Positions 9,874 through 19,246 of a stretch of DNA of 64,000 bases are shown here, piece after piece. Source of the DNA: JAXGPP01 sp040766885 (GTDB lineage Bacteria; Planctomycetota; Planctomycetia; Pirellulales; Thermoguttaceae); the NCBI GenBank assembly GCA_040766885.1, contig JAXGPP010000007.1, positions 372,001 to 436,000 on the forward strand. The letters are read 5' to 3'. The notes beneath the pieces are model-generated. The model was not told where the DNA came from. It saw only the letters and a program-made list of their open reading frames with translations, and made no database searches. Position 1 is the stretch's first letter, and each line of letters begins with the position of its first letter. The position numbers and the translations under genes were made by a program.

Positions 9874-11283
9874 ATGCGTGCGCGTGCCATCATCCTGACG
9901 TTGATTGCCGCTCTTATGACCGGCGCGGCGGCGCTGTCGGCGGCTGAACAAGGGACTGCCGAGACAAAAGCTGATCGGGATGCACGGATGCAGTGGTGGC
10001 GGGAGGCCCGCTTCGGGATGTTCGTGCACTGGGGGCTGTATTCCGGCCTGGGCGGCACGTGGGAAGGCAAGGCGGTGGGCGCGTCCGGTGGCATGGAGTG
10101 GATTCAGCAGCGGGTGGGGGCCGATACGGACACCTACGCGGCCAAGGCAATTCCCCTGTTCAAGCCGACTGCCAACTTCGCCCAGGCTTGGGCGAAGCTG
10201 GCCAAGGAAGCGGGCTGCCGCTATGTGGTCTTCACCTCGAAACATCACGAAGGCTTTGCCCTGCACGATTCCGCGATGGGCGATTTCGACGCCGGCAGCC
10301 TGCTTGGGCGCGACCTGGTGAAGGAGATTGTCGACGCGGTGCGTGCCGAGGGGCTGAAGGTGGGCTTCTATCATTCAGTGATCGACTGGCACCACGACCA
10401 GTACGAATACGCACGCTCGAAGCAACTCCCCCACCCGCTGCGCGGCAATCCCTACCCGAACGGAGAACGCGACCACTCGAAGTATCTTGCGTACCTCCAC
10501 GGGCAGGTGGCCGAACTGGTGTCGAACTATGGGCCGATCGACATCCTGTGGTGGGACTACAGCTCGCAGGATTTCCAGGGGCAGGAAGCCTGGCGGGCCA
10601 TGGATCTGATGCAGATGGTGCGCGACAAGCAGCCGGGCATCATTATGAACAACCGGCTGTTCCGCATTCCCGAAGCCGGGTTCAGCGGAATGGAAACCAG
10701 TGCGATCACCGCTTCGATGGATCCGCGGTACGGCGACTTCATCACACCCGAGCAGCACATTCCGGCCACGGGCATGCCGGGCGTCGACTGGGAGACGTGC
10801 ATGACGCTGAACACGACGTGGGGCTACAGTGAGCACGACCATGCGTGGAAATCCGACCAGACACTGATCCGCAATCTGATCGACATCGCGTCGAAAGGGG
10901 GCAACTACCTCTTGAACATCGGTCCCAAGGGGGACGGTTCTTTGACGCCGGAAACGGTGGACTCAATGCGGGCGATCGGCCGCTGGATGAAGGTCAATGG
11001 TGAATCCATCTACGGCACCGAGGCGAACCCGTTTGCCGGTCTCGGCTGGGGCCGGGCGACGCGCAAGACGCTGGCCGACGGTTCCGAGCGGCTGTACCTG
11101 CATGTGTTCGACTGGCCCGAGGATGGCAGGCTGGTCGTGCCGGTTGGCGCAGTGAACCCGCGGGCGTCGCTATTGGCCGACGGCATAAAGCTCACTGCAA
11201 CCGCGACTCAAGACACGGTGATGATCACCGTTCCGGCCGTGCCGCCCGACGAGATCGCGACGGTCGTCGTGCTCGAGCGATGA
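9874..11283 (+). CDS. GH29 alpha-L-fucosidase, secreted
   Basis: The protein of 469 residues begins at an ATG with AGGAG 8 bases upstream and a signal peptide (AIILTLIAALMTGAAALSA); the frame is open further upstream without a signal. The GH29 barrel is plain: WWREARFGMFVHWGLYS, FTSKHHEGFALHDS, VGFYHSVIDWHH, and GPIDILWWDYSSQ, whose Asp is the expected nucleophile. A C-terminal beta-sandwich ends the protein. GH29 enzymes release terminal alpha-L-fucose by a retaining mechanism. With the fucose-isomerase-like gene at the window start this suggests fucose use. It is followed 72 bp later by a beta-helix protein on the same strand. Confidence 0.96.
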   Translation: MRARAIILTLIAALMTGAAALSAAEQGTAETKADRDARMQWWREARFGMFVHWGLYSGLGGTWEGKAVGASGGMEWIQQRVGADTDTYAAKAIPLFKPTANFAQAWAKLAKEAGCRYVVFTSKHHEGFALHDSAMGDFDAGSLLGRDLVKEIVDAVRAEGLKVGFYHSVIDWHHDQYEYARSKQLPHPLRGNPYPNGERDHSKYLAYLHGQVAELVSNYGPIDILWWDYSSQDFQGQEAWRAMDLMQMVRDKQPGIIMNNRLFRIPEAGFSGMETSAITASMDPRYGDFITPEQHIPATGMPGVDWETCMTLNTTWGYSEHDHAWKSDQTLIRNLIDIASKGGNYLLNIGPKGDGSLTPETVDSMRAIGRWMKVNGESIYGTEANPFAGLGWGRATRKTLADGSERLYLHVFDWPEDGRLVVPVGAVNPRASLLADGIKLTATATQDTVMITVPAVPPDEIATVVVLER

Positions 11284-11355
11284 CGTGACGCCCTGGATGT
11301 GAACCGAAATTCGTCAGGCCGACTTGCAGTCAGGCGACGTGACGAGGAGATAAGC

Positions 11356-13653
11356 ATGAAGACGTTGACCAGAGTGGCAGCGATCCTGGTGTCTGCGGCC
11401 GCGGCGTTGGCAGATTGTTGCCGGGCGCAGGAGGCGACGTTCTACGTCTCCACATGCGGCAACGACTCATGGACTGGCACCTCTGCGGAACCGGCCGATA
11501 TGGGAAGGGATGGACCGTTTGCCACCATCGAGCGGGCCCGCCGCGAAATCCGGCGAATGAAGCAGGAGGAAGGACTTCCCAAGCAGGGAGTCACTGTGGA
11601 GATTCTCGGCGGCAAATATGAGTTGGCTCGCCCGATCGAATTGACCGCTGAGGACGCTGGCACCGCAACGTCGCCCATTACCTACCGCGCCCGTTCCGGT
11701 GATGAGGTCCGGATCAGCGGCGGCAGAACAATCACCGATTGGACACCGGTCACCGATCCGGACGTGCTGGACCGGCTCGATCCTGCGGCCCGAGGAAAGG
11801 TATTTCGGGCCGAGTTGAAGGCCCTTGGCATTACCGAGTACGGCGACCTGCTGCACGATGCGGAGTGGCGGGTCCAGTGGCGGCATCACAAGGATGACAA
11901 TCAGGCCGAAGCGACACGGGGCGACGCGGCCGCCGCTCAGAGTCTCGTCGGGCAGGGCGGCGCGGAAATCGAGCCCCGCCTGGAACTGTTCTGCAACGGC
12001 CAGCCGATGCAGCTCTCACGCTGGCCGAACGACGGTTTTGCGCGTATTGACAAAGCGCTCGGCGAAACGGAGTTCGAAGTTCGCGGCCGGGCCGGGCGCC
12101 GGGAGGGGATCTTTAGTTGCGTCGACGACCGGCCGGGCCGCTGGACTGGAGAAACAGACGCGATGGTTCGCGGCTACTGGTACCGCGACTGGGCCGTTCA
12201 GACGCATCGGATCGAGTCGATCGATGCCGAGAAACGCATCATCAAGGTGGCCGAGCCGTATCACAACTACGACGGCTATCGCGACGGCATGTGGTTCTTC
12301 GGCCTCAACCTGCTTTGCGAGCTTGACAGCCAGGGGGAATGGTATCTCGACCACGACAGCGGAATCCTCTACTTCTGGCCGCCGGCGCCGCTCGAAGACG
12401 CCCGGGTGGAGGTGTCGGCCAGCGACGGGCTTCTTGAGTTGACCAACGCGGCGTTTGTCACTCTGCGGGGGCTGCATCTGGAGTCGATTCGCGGCACTGC
12501 GATACGAATCACGGACAGCGACAACTGCCGGGTGGTCGGCTGTTCGATACGCAACGCGACGAACTACGCCGTGACGATCGTCGACGGAAAGGACTGCGCC
12601 GTGATCGGCTGCGACATCACGGGCACCGGTGGCGGCGGGGTCTTCATGGCGGGCGGCGATCGGCAGAAGCTGGTCTCCGGCGGACACTTCGTGGAGAATT
12701 GCCACATCCACCACTTCGCCCGCTGGGACCGCATGTATCGGCCGGGCATTCTTATGACCGGTGCGGGCCTGCGCGCCTCGCACAATCTGATCCACCACGC
12801 ACCGCACTCGGCGATTATCTACGGCGGGCCGTTGCACCGGTTCGACCACAACGAGATCCACAACGTCTGCCAGGAGTCGCACGATTGTGGGGCGATCTAC
12901 GGCGGACGAAGCTGGTGCATGCGGGGCAACGTCTTCGAGCACAACTACCTGCATCATCTCTGGGGTAAGGATGGCGGACCATGCAACGGCATCTATCTGG
13001 ACGATGCCAACTCCGGAACGACCGTTCGCGGAAATGTGTTCTACCGAGCGTTGCGGCCCGTGTTCATCGGCGGAGGGCGGGATACCCTGGTCGAGAACAA
13101 CATCTTCATCGACTGCGCTCAGGCGTTCCACATGGACGCGCGATACGCACCGGGAAACTGGGCGGCTCAATACGGCGATCCACGGCTCGACGATGCCCGC
13201 AAGACCGGCGTGCTGAACGGGGTTCGCTTCATGGAGCCGCCGTACAGCGAGCGCTTCCCGGAACTGGCGAGGATGCTCGAGGAAGATCCCTCGTTCCCCA
13301 AAGGGAACATCCTGCGCCGAAATATCTTCTGGCGCGGCAGTGCCGCGAACCTGCGGCGGCTCAACTGGGAAAACCCGCCCGAAAGTAAGGCGTGGCGGCA
13401 AGAGGAGTGGTGGTATCATGTCCAGCGGAGCGTCTACGGTCTGCTTGTGATCGAAGACAATCTCGTCGACGTCGATCCCGAATTTGTCGACGCCGAGGCG
13501 GGCGACTTTCGGCTCCGGAATGATTCGCCTGCCTGGGGTATAGGTTTCGAGCGAATCCCATTCGCAGAAATCGGGCTCTACCGCGACGAACTGCGGGCAA
13601 GCTGGCCGGTGGAACACCCTGTCACTCCATTGCCGGCGCCGTACAGCGAATAG
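11356..13653 (+). CDS. Secreted right-handed parallel beta-helix protein (pectate-lyase-like fold)
   Basis: The 765-residue protein starts at an ATG with GAGGAGA just upstream and a signal peptide (VAAILVSAAAALADCC). It opens with the module often seen at the start of exported beta-helix enzymes (FYVSTCGNDSWTGT, then GPFATIERARREIRR and SPITYRARSGDEVRISGG). Short beta-helix coils then run from about residue 370 to 640 (LRGLHLESIRGTAIRITDS, NCRVVGCSIRNATNYAV, VENNIFIDCAQAFHMDAR). Proteins of this kind include polysaccharide lyases, epimerases and glycosidases of several families, and no catalytic set is recognised here. It probably shares a transcript with the fucosidase and acts outside the cytoplasm. 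Confidence 0.88.
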   Translation: MKTLTRVAAILVSAAAALADCCRAQEATFYVSTCGNDSWTGTSAEPADMGRDGPFATIERARREIRRMKQEEGLPKQGVTVEILGGKYELARPIELTAEDAGTATSPITYRARSGDEVRISGGRTITDWTPVTDPDVLDRLDPAARGKVFRAELKALGITEYGDLLHDAEWRVQWRHHKDDNQAEATRGDAAAAQSLVGQGGAEIEPRLELFCNGQPMQLSRWPNDGFARIDKALGETEFEVRGRAGRREGIFSCVDDRPGRWTGETDAMVRGYWYRDWAVQTHRIESIDAEKRIIKVAEPYHNYDGYRDGMWFFGLNLLCELDSQGEWYLDHDSGILYFWPPAPLEDARVEVSASDGLLELTNAAFVTLRGLHLESIRGTAIRITDSDNCRVVGCSIRNATNYAVTIVDGKDCAVIGCDITGTGGGGVFMAGGDRQKLVSGGHFVENCHIHHFARWDRMYRPGILMTGAGLRASHNLIHHAPHSAIIYGGPLHRFDHNEIHNVCQESHDCGAIYGGRSWCMRGNVFEHNYLHHLWGKDGGPCNGIYLDDANSGTTVRGNVFYRALRPVFIGGGRDTLVENNIFIDCAQAFHMDARYAPGNWAAQYGDPRLDDARKTGVLNGVRFMEPPYSERFPELARMLEEDPSFPKGNILRRNIFWRGSAANLRRLNWENPPESKAWRQEEWWYHVQRSVYGLLVIEDNLVDVDPEFVDAEAGDFRLRNDSPAWGIGFERIPFAEIGLYRDELRASWPVEHPVTPLPAPYSE

Positions 13654-13812
13654 CCGATCCGGGCGCCAGCAGCAGGCATTGTTGGCCTGTCGAGGAGACT
13701 GGCTGAGAGCGGCTGCTGTCGGCCGGAAATGGCAACTGCCCCGGACCGAGAAGCAGCAACAGATCGACCAGGCAAGATACATGGCTGCCAGTTTCCACTG
13801 TCGAATGTGCGC

Positions 13813-16590
13813 TCAGGGCATGCGTGGGGGCGACGGAACGGGGACTTCCATTTCGTCGTCGTCATCGGCGACAAGGTGAATGGCCCACTCGGGATACGGA
13901 ACCGCGGTGCCGCGCTGGGCGCGCCAGAGGACGCGGTTGAGAGCGTCTTCCGGGGCGCGGTCGACCTGATCGAAGTTCATCTGCTCGCAGGCCAGGGCGT
14001 CGGCGCGGAGTTGCGGATCGGCTAACGATTGCGGCTCGCCGTTCATCTGGTCGAGCGGGACGTTGCTGGCGACGGCGGTGAAGGGAGCCAAGTCGGGTGT
14101 GTCGGTGAAACATTCTCGCAACGGCTCGGCGCTGGCGTCGAACTGGTTCATCGGCGGCAGGCCGAGGATCTGCTCGATCGTGCGGAGCACGCTGGTCGTG
14201 TTGTACTGCGCGCTGACGACCGCGCGGCGGCGGGCGTAAGGGCTGGCGACATAGGCGGTCGTGCGGTAGCCGCTGACGTGGTCCCAGCCGTTCTGCGGAT
14301 CGTCTTCAATGCCGAGGATCGCCATCTCGGGCCAGAACTTCGAATGGCTCAGGGCCTCGACGATGCGGCCGAAGGCCAGATCGTTGTCGGCCACGGTGGC
14401 CGCCGGCGTCGGGCAGCCGCGCTTGGTGCCGCTCGTATGATCGTTCGGCAGGCAGATGATCACCAGTCGGGGAAACTCGCCCCGCGCTTCGAAGTCGCGT
14501 AGCTCGCGGAGGATGAAATCAGCGCGGTACTGGTCCGGCACGGCCATGCCCCAACCGACATAGCCTCGGGGGGAGAACGACCGCAGCGTCTCTACGGCCG
14601 GCTCGCTCTCGAAGATCACTTCATCCGTGCCATCCTTCCAGGTGCGGTAACAGGCGAGGAAGTCGGGTTCGCCCGATCGCTTGGGATCGCGCCAGCGGAA
14701 CCGGGGGATCATGAATTCGCCGTAGTTGCGTATGCTGACGCGATGTCGCAGAGCGTTGTCCCAGAGGAACCCGGCCGGTGAATAAGCAAGGGCGTCGGCA
14801 CCGTCGTCCGACATGCCGTCCGGGTAGCTTCGCGGCCAACCGGCGAACGACTTCTCGAGGTAGTCGGTGCCGACGGCAGTGGTGCTCCATTGATGTCCGT
14901 CGGCGCTGAGGATGCCGGCGCAGTACGTGTTGTCCAGGAGCACGAACTCGCGAACCAGCTTGTGCTGGTTGGGCGTGATCTGTTCGCCGAAGATGCACAA
15001 GGCCGGATCGCCGTTGCCTTCCTTGATGTCGCCCAGCACCTGGTCATAGGTGCGGTTCTCCTTGATGACGTAGACGACGTGGCGGATCAGGCTCGGCTCG
15101 CCGATCCGTTCGGGTATGGCGCGGGGCGCCTGATCGGGGCGGGGCGGCAGCAGGGCGTCGCGGATCCGCTCGCGCCGGAGATTGTTCCACACGGTTTGCG
15201 AGAGTTCAGGCAGCTCATCGGCCCCGGGAAGCGGAACAAGCGAGACCGAGCCATGGTACTGGTGCGTGTTGAAGCCGGTCGTGCCGGCGGGCGCGGCGTC
15301 GGGCCGCGTGGCCACGGGCTGGAGTTGGTGGCCCTTGATGTTCGCGACACACAACTGGTGGCGAGCCGAATCAAAGACAAGGGCGCCCGGAAACCAACCG
15401 ACGGGGATCAGGCCGAGCAGCTTCGATTCCCGCTCTTCGGGCTCGAAGCGAATCACTGCTACGGCATTCTGGGTGCCATTGGCGACATAGAGCGTGCGGC
15501 CGTCGGGGGCAAAGACCAGCGCATTGGGCGAGGCCCCGAAAAGGTCGCTGGGAGAAGGCTTGGCCCAGATCGTCTCGACAACCTCGCTGGAGGCGATCTT
15601 AATCACGCTGAGCGTATCGCTGGCGGCGTTGGCGCATACGAGATACTTGCCGTCGGGCGAGACGGCCAGGGCGCTCGAATGGAGACCGACGAGGATTTCA
15701 GTCGGTTCGCCGGTTGCCAAGTCGATGGCCGTGATGCTCCCTTCGCTGGCGATGTGCCGCACCGGATCGACGCGCACCACCGTGCCGCGGCCCGCCGGCC
15801 CGGTGAGGTCGCCAGGACCTGGTCGGCGGCCGCCCCAATTGGAGACGTACGCCCGGCCGCCGACGAGCACAACGTCATACGGCGCCACACCAACCTCCCA
15901 GGAGCGAAGCACGGCGCCGGATTCGGCATCGAGTTCAAAGAGTGTGTTGGACAGATTGCCGCAGATGTAAATCCGTTGGCCGTCGGCCGAGCAGGCTAAT
16001 CCGGAAGGGATCTCTTCTTTGCGGCGCGGCGCGTTGGCCGGGGGAAGCGGAATGCTGCGGGACTGAATCACCGAACCGTCCGCCGCCACGTCGAAGACCT
16101 TCAGGTCGCCATCCACGTTGCTGAGCAGGAGCCGCTTGCCGTCGGGCGTGAATGTCAACCCGGTGAAGCTGACCTGACCTTTGGCTCGCGGTTCGATGAT
16201 CTGGGCGATCAGGTCGCCGGGCGTGCCTTGGCTGCCGGTGCGAATGGGGACTCGCTGCCGGATCTCGCCATTCGCCGGGTCGAGGATGATCATTTCCGAC
16301 GACTTGCCGGAAACGGCCAGGAGCCGTCCGTCGGGAGAGAGCGTGAGAGTCTGCGGCCGCAGTCCCGGGAGTTCCACTTGGGTTCCCAGCGGAGTGATAA
16401 CCTGGTTGACCGGCAGCACCGTCCGTCCGTCGGCCTGCCGTCCGACGCGCTCGGCGCCGTCACCCGCCGCCGACGGAGACTCGCCCGCCATTGCCTGCGT
16501 CACAAGACAACCGATCACCGCGACGAACAGGAGCCAATGGCCGCAGCGGGGACGACGGGTGACAGATTCCGGCACAGTCAGGTTCTGCAT
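13813..16590 (-). CDS. Bifunctional YncE-type beta-propeller / phosphoesterase (alkaline phosphatase-like) protein
   Basis: This is a 925-residue exported protein (signal LLFVAVIGCLVTQAMA; GAGGAG before the start). About residues 60-440 are a YncE-like seven-bladed propeller with repeating blades (LTFTPDGKRLLLSNVDG, LAVSPDGKYLVCANAASD, LVFAPDGRTLYVANGTQN). About 500-850 are a phosphoesterase domain of the phospholipase C/acid phosphatase type (HVVYVIKENRTYDQVLGD, LPNDHTSG, ILGIEDDPQNGWDHVSGYR). This fusion is a recurring planctomycete and acidobacterial architecture. It should hydrolyse a phosphate or phosphodiester in the periplasm, metal-dependently; substrate unknown. It is convergent with the beta-helix gene. 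Confidence 0.92.
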   Translation of the reverse strand: MQNLTVPESVTRRPRCGHWLLFVAVIGCLVTQAMAGESPSAAGDGAERVGRQADGRTVLPVNQVITPLGTQVELPGLRPQTLTLSPDGRLLAVSGKSSEMIILDPANGEIRQRVPIRTGSQGTPGDLIAQIIEPRAKGQVSFTGLTFTPDGKRLLLSNVDGDLKVFDVAADGSVIQSRSIPLPPANAPRRKEEIPSGLACSADGQRIYICGNLSNTLFELDAESGAVLRSWEVGVAPYDVVLVGGRAYVSNWGGRRPGPGDLTGPAGRGTVVRVDPVRHIASEGSITAIDLATGEPTEILVGLHSSALAVSPDGKYLVCANAASDTLSVIKIASSEVVETIWAKPSPSDLFGASPNALVFAPDGRTLYVANGTQNAVAVIRFEPEERESKLLGLIPVGWFPGALVFDSARHQLCVANIKGHQLQPVATRPDAAPAGTTGFNTHQYHGSVSLVPLPGADELPELSQTVWNNLRRERIRDALLPPRPDQAPRAIPERIGEPSLIRHVVYVIKENRTYDQVLGDIKEGNGDPALCIFGEQITPNQHKLVREFVLLDNTYCAGILSADGHQWSTTAVGTDYLEKSFAGWPRSYPDGMSDDGADALAYSPAGFLWDNALRHRVSIRNYGEFMIPRFRWRDPKRSGEPDFLACYRTWKDGTDEVIFESEPAVETLRSFSPRGYVGWGMAVPDQYRADFILRELRDFEARGEFPRLVIICLPNDHTSGTKRGCPTPAATVADNDLAFGRIVEALSHSKFWPEMAILGIEDDPQNGWDHVSGYRTTAYVASPYARRRAVVSAQYNTTSVLRTIEQILGLPPMNQFDASAEPLRECFTDTPDLAPFTAVASNVPLDQMNGEPQSLADPQLRADALACEQMNFDQVDRAPEDALNRVLWRAQRGTAVPYPEWAIHLVADDDDEMEVPVPSPPRMP

Positions 16591-16704
16591 CGATTCGATC
16601 TCCTCGGTCCGATCTCGTCATGATGGATAGTAGTGCAACGGGCGATGCGGATACTTCCCTCGGACGGCAAGCGATCATTTGGCCGCAGAATCGCGCGGCG
16701 TGGC

Positions 16705-18147
16705 CTATTCTCGCGACTCGGCGGCCGGCAGCGCCCGCTCCCCTTCCAGTGCCAAGTCATGAACCGCGTCCAGCACAACTCGCTCAACCTCCGGTGCAAA
16801 AAAGCCGGCGGAAGTGCGGAGGTTCTGGCCCCAGATCCACAACGTTATGCCGATCGCCTCGTGCCCGCCCTCGCGCACGACCTGAGCGGTCGGCAGGTAT
16901 CCGAAGCAGTCGTTATTGAACCCGGCCACCCAGAGCTTCTCGCGGCCGAGCCTCTGGGCCACAAGCGAGGCATAGTCGGCGACCGGTTCGGCCGGCAAGG
17001 CGACCACGGTCAAATCGTGGCCGAACTGCCAGACCGCCAAGGGCGCGCGATAGAACCCCGGTAGCGTTTTTCCGCGATCGAGCACGCTCAGCATATGACG
17101 AGCCATGACAGCCTCGGCCGACGGTAATGCGGCGCGTGCTTCGAGTTCCGCCCTTGAGAGGGATTGCAGCGGCAGTTCGATCTCACGGTAGCCGGTCCAG
17201 AGGTCGCCTGAGATCGGCGTGAGTGTCGTGTCCAGGACGCGGCAGACCTCATCGCCCAACGTGGCACCGTGCTGGCGAGCGCTCTCCAACGTGCCTCGCG
17301 GCGACGGGTTGGCATCGGCGCCACAGCCGCTCATGAACATCGCCTGAACGCCGGAATGCCGCGACTGAACGAACTCCTGGGCGAAACCGGCGTAGTCGCC
17401 GGCGATCACGTTGTCGCGGCCAGTCAGCGAAGTGTTGTGGCAGGCACAACCGAACAACACGGCCCGGAGAGTTCCATCGGGCGCGTCGATCCGGAGCACC
17501 GGCACGGACCGATCGGTCGGCCCGGAAAGGTTATCGGCCATTGCTATCCGACCGTCGCGCGGCAGTCGGCGGTTAGTAGGAAATCCCACCTGCCCTTTGC
17601 CCCAGGCAAGGCGGGCGGGTTCAAGCCGCGCGAGGGCATCACAGACCAACCGAACGAGCTTCTGCCGCAATTCCTCGGTATAAGCCACGGTCTCATGGAT
17701 GTCAGCAGTGGACATCGGCGGATGGGCCACAGAATTGGCTTGGGCCCATGGGTTGAGGCTGACGAGCGGTCCGGTGTGGCAATGCGATGCGTTGAAGAGC
17801 AGATGACGGCGTTTGAGGCCGGTCTCCTCCTCGATCCGCCGACAGACCTCGTTGGTAACGACAGCGGCCTGGAAGCCAACCAAGTCGGCGCTGACGATTA
17901 CCGCGCGTTGGCCGCGCGAGTCTTCCAACGCCAAAGCCTTGGCGTAAATTTCCTGGACCACCGAATCGAAGGGCCCAGTCCGATCGCCGTAGCCGAGCAA
18001 TACGACGGGTCGCGCAGGCGTGATTGACACGTGCGCCAGTCCGACTTTCCACGACGCCTGGTCGGCAGCAGCAACCGCGGAACCCCAGATCGCGACCGCC
18101 AAGACCGTCATCGCGGCGATCAAGTGCTGACGCCGCCAATAGTGCAT
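16705..18147 (-). CDS. Neutral/alkaline ceramidase-like hydrolase, secreted
   Basis: The 480-residue protein starts at an ATG directly after GAGGGAAGGG; an in-frame ATG 21 bases upstream lacks a ribosome site. A signal peptide follows (IAAMTVLAVAIWGSAVAAA). The neutral ceramidase N-domain pattern is clear: VGLAHVSITPARPVVLLGYG, a metal-site NASHCHTGP, VLFGCACHNTSL and MFMSGCGADANPSPRG. True ceramidases are longer (650-750 residues) and have an extra C-terminal domain, so this is the short bacterial version. It may hydrolyse N-acyl amides other than ceramide. It lies 37 bp after the sugar-isomerase-like gene, so the two are probably one transcript. Confidence 0.88.
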   Translation of the reverse strand: MHYWRRQHLIAAMTVLAVAIWGSAVAAADQASWKVGLAHVSITPARPVVLLGYGDRTGPFDSVVQEIYAKALALEDSRGQRAVIVSADLVGFQAAVVTNEVCRRIEEETGLKRRHLLFNASHCHTGPLVSLNPWAQANSVAHPPMSTADIHETVAYTEELRQKLVRLVCDALARLEPARLAWGKGQVGFPTNRRLPRDGRIAMADNLSGPTDRSVPVLRIDAPDGTLRAVLFGCACHNTSLTGRDNVIAGDYAGFAQEFVQSRHSGVQAMFMSGCGADANPSPRGTLESARQHGATLGDEVCRVLDTTLTPISGDLWTGYREIELPLQSLSRAELEARAALPSAEAVMARHMLSVLDRGKTLPGFYRAPLAVWQFGHDLTVVALPAEPVADYASLVAQRLGREKLWVAGFNNDCFGYLPTAQVVREGGHEAIGITLWIWGQNLRTSAGFFAPEVERVVLDAVHDLALEGERALPAAESRE

Positions 18148-18184
18148 CCCTTCCCTCGATCGTGTCATCGGGTCAGCAGTCCTG

Positions 18185-19057
18185 TTATTGCGGGGCGGGG
18201 CTTGCTTCTGCCAGCCGCGCTTGCAGCGCCCGCCAGGCGGCCATGGAGCGTTCAAGATTCTCGCGCTTGTCGCCGGGCACAGCGTAACATTGCAGGCCGA
18301 TTGGGCCGCGGAAGCCTTGCGCCTTGAGGATCCGCAACAGCCGCAAATGGTCGAAATCACCGCGGTCCAGGGGCTGGATAAGCCGGTTCCAGTCGGTTCC
18401 GCCACTGTCGGCCCCGTTGATGGTGACCACGAACAGGTACGGCCGAGCCTCTTCAAGGCGCAACTCGAGATTGCGGTCACCCTCGACCTTCAGCCAGTGG
18501 CAAAGGTTGAACGTCACCCCCACGCTGGGACGATCGGCCTTGCGGGCGATGCGAACCGCGTCCTGCACACTCTCGACGTAGAAACCGGTGTGCGGGTAGA
18601 GAGCCACCTTGAGGCCGGATGCTTCGGCCATCGCGGCGATCTCGCGGACAATTTCCACCGCGCGAACGTCTCCGTCTGACGAACCCGGCTTCAGCTTTGA
18701 AGATCGCGCATAGAGCCAAACGAATGTATCGCGGCCTTTGAGCTGGCCGATGGCTTCAGGCAGGCCCGGCTCGTACTTTGGCTGGTCGGGATCGACATTG
18801 GCCCCGACGTAGAGGGCGTGCAATTTCAGCTTGTGCTGGTCAAGGGCTGCGAGCATCGCTGGAATGCTCTGTGTACCCGAGGGTCCGATGCCGTCGAAAC
18901 CCAATTCGGCGAGCATGGCCGCCTGTGATTCCGGCGTGGCATGCTTCTCGTCGGCCACTCCATTGGAGAGCACAAAGAACGGATTGGCCGGTGGTTCGGC
19001 CAACGCCGCCGAAGTGAACAGGGTGGCAGCGACGGAGAGCACGAGGGCGAGTCTCAT
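18185..19057 (-). CDS. Exported sugar phosphate isomerase/epimerase-like TIM barrel
   Basis: The predicted 290-residue protein begins at the ATG that creates a signal peptide (LALVLSVAATLFTSAALA); the frame stays open 46 codons upstream without one. The body is a xylose-isomerase-like TIM barrel (LAELGFDGIGPSG, LKVALYPHTGFY, SVGVTFNLCHWLKVEG, GPIGLQCYAVPGD). His and Asp/Glu positions at strand ends may bind a metal. Planctomycetes encode many exported members whose reactions are unknown. It is the first gene of a pair with the ceramidase-like protein and is divergent from the RTX-calpain gene 190 bp away. Confidence 0.85.
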   Translation of the reverse strand: MRLALVLSVAATLFTSAALAEPPANPFFVLSNGVADEKHATPESQAAMLAELGFDGIGPSGTQSIPAMLAALDQHKLKLHALYVGANVDPDQPKYEPGLPEAIGQLKGRDTFVWLYARSSKLKPGSSDGDVRAVEIVREIAAMAEASGLKVALYPHTGFYVESVQDAVRIARKADRPSVGVTFNLCHWLKVEGDRNLELRLEEARPYLFVVTINGADSGGTDWNRLIQPLDRGDFDHLRLLRILKAQGFRGPIGLQCYAVPGDKRENLERSMAAWRALQARLAEASPAPQ

Positions 19058-19246
19058 GGCAAGTTCCCGGAGCGGGATGTTCGGAAGACCGACCGCGATT
19101 GTCGTCCCTGGAGCAGCCGGCAGCAAGATGATGCGCGATTTCCACGCAGTCCTCCGGAAAATGCCTGTCGGGTAGTGGTGCTGAACGGCAATCAAATGGA
19201 TGGAGTCCGAAAACCACGCCGCACGACCGTCACAGGAGTTGCCGCC

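Noticed and set aside
12016..13782. 588-codon open frame on the minus strand
   Set aside because: It lies opposite the beta-helix gene, has Arg/Val/His-rich shadow composition, and shows no domain or ribosome site.
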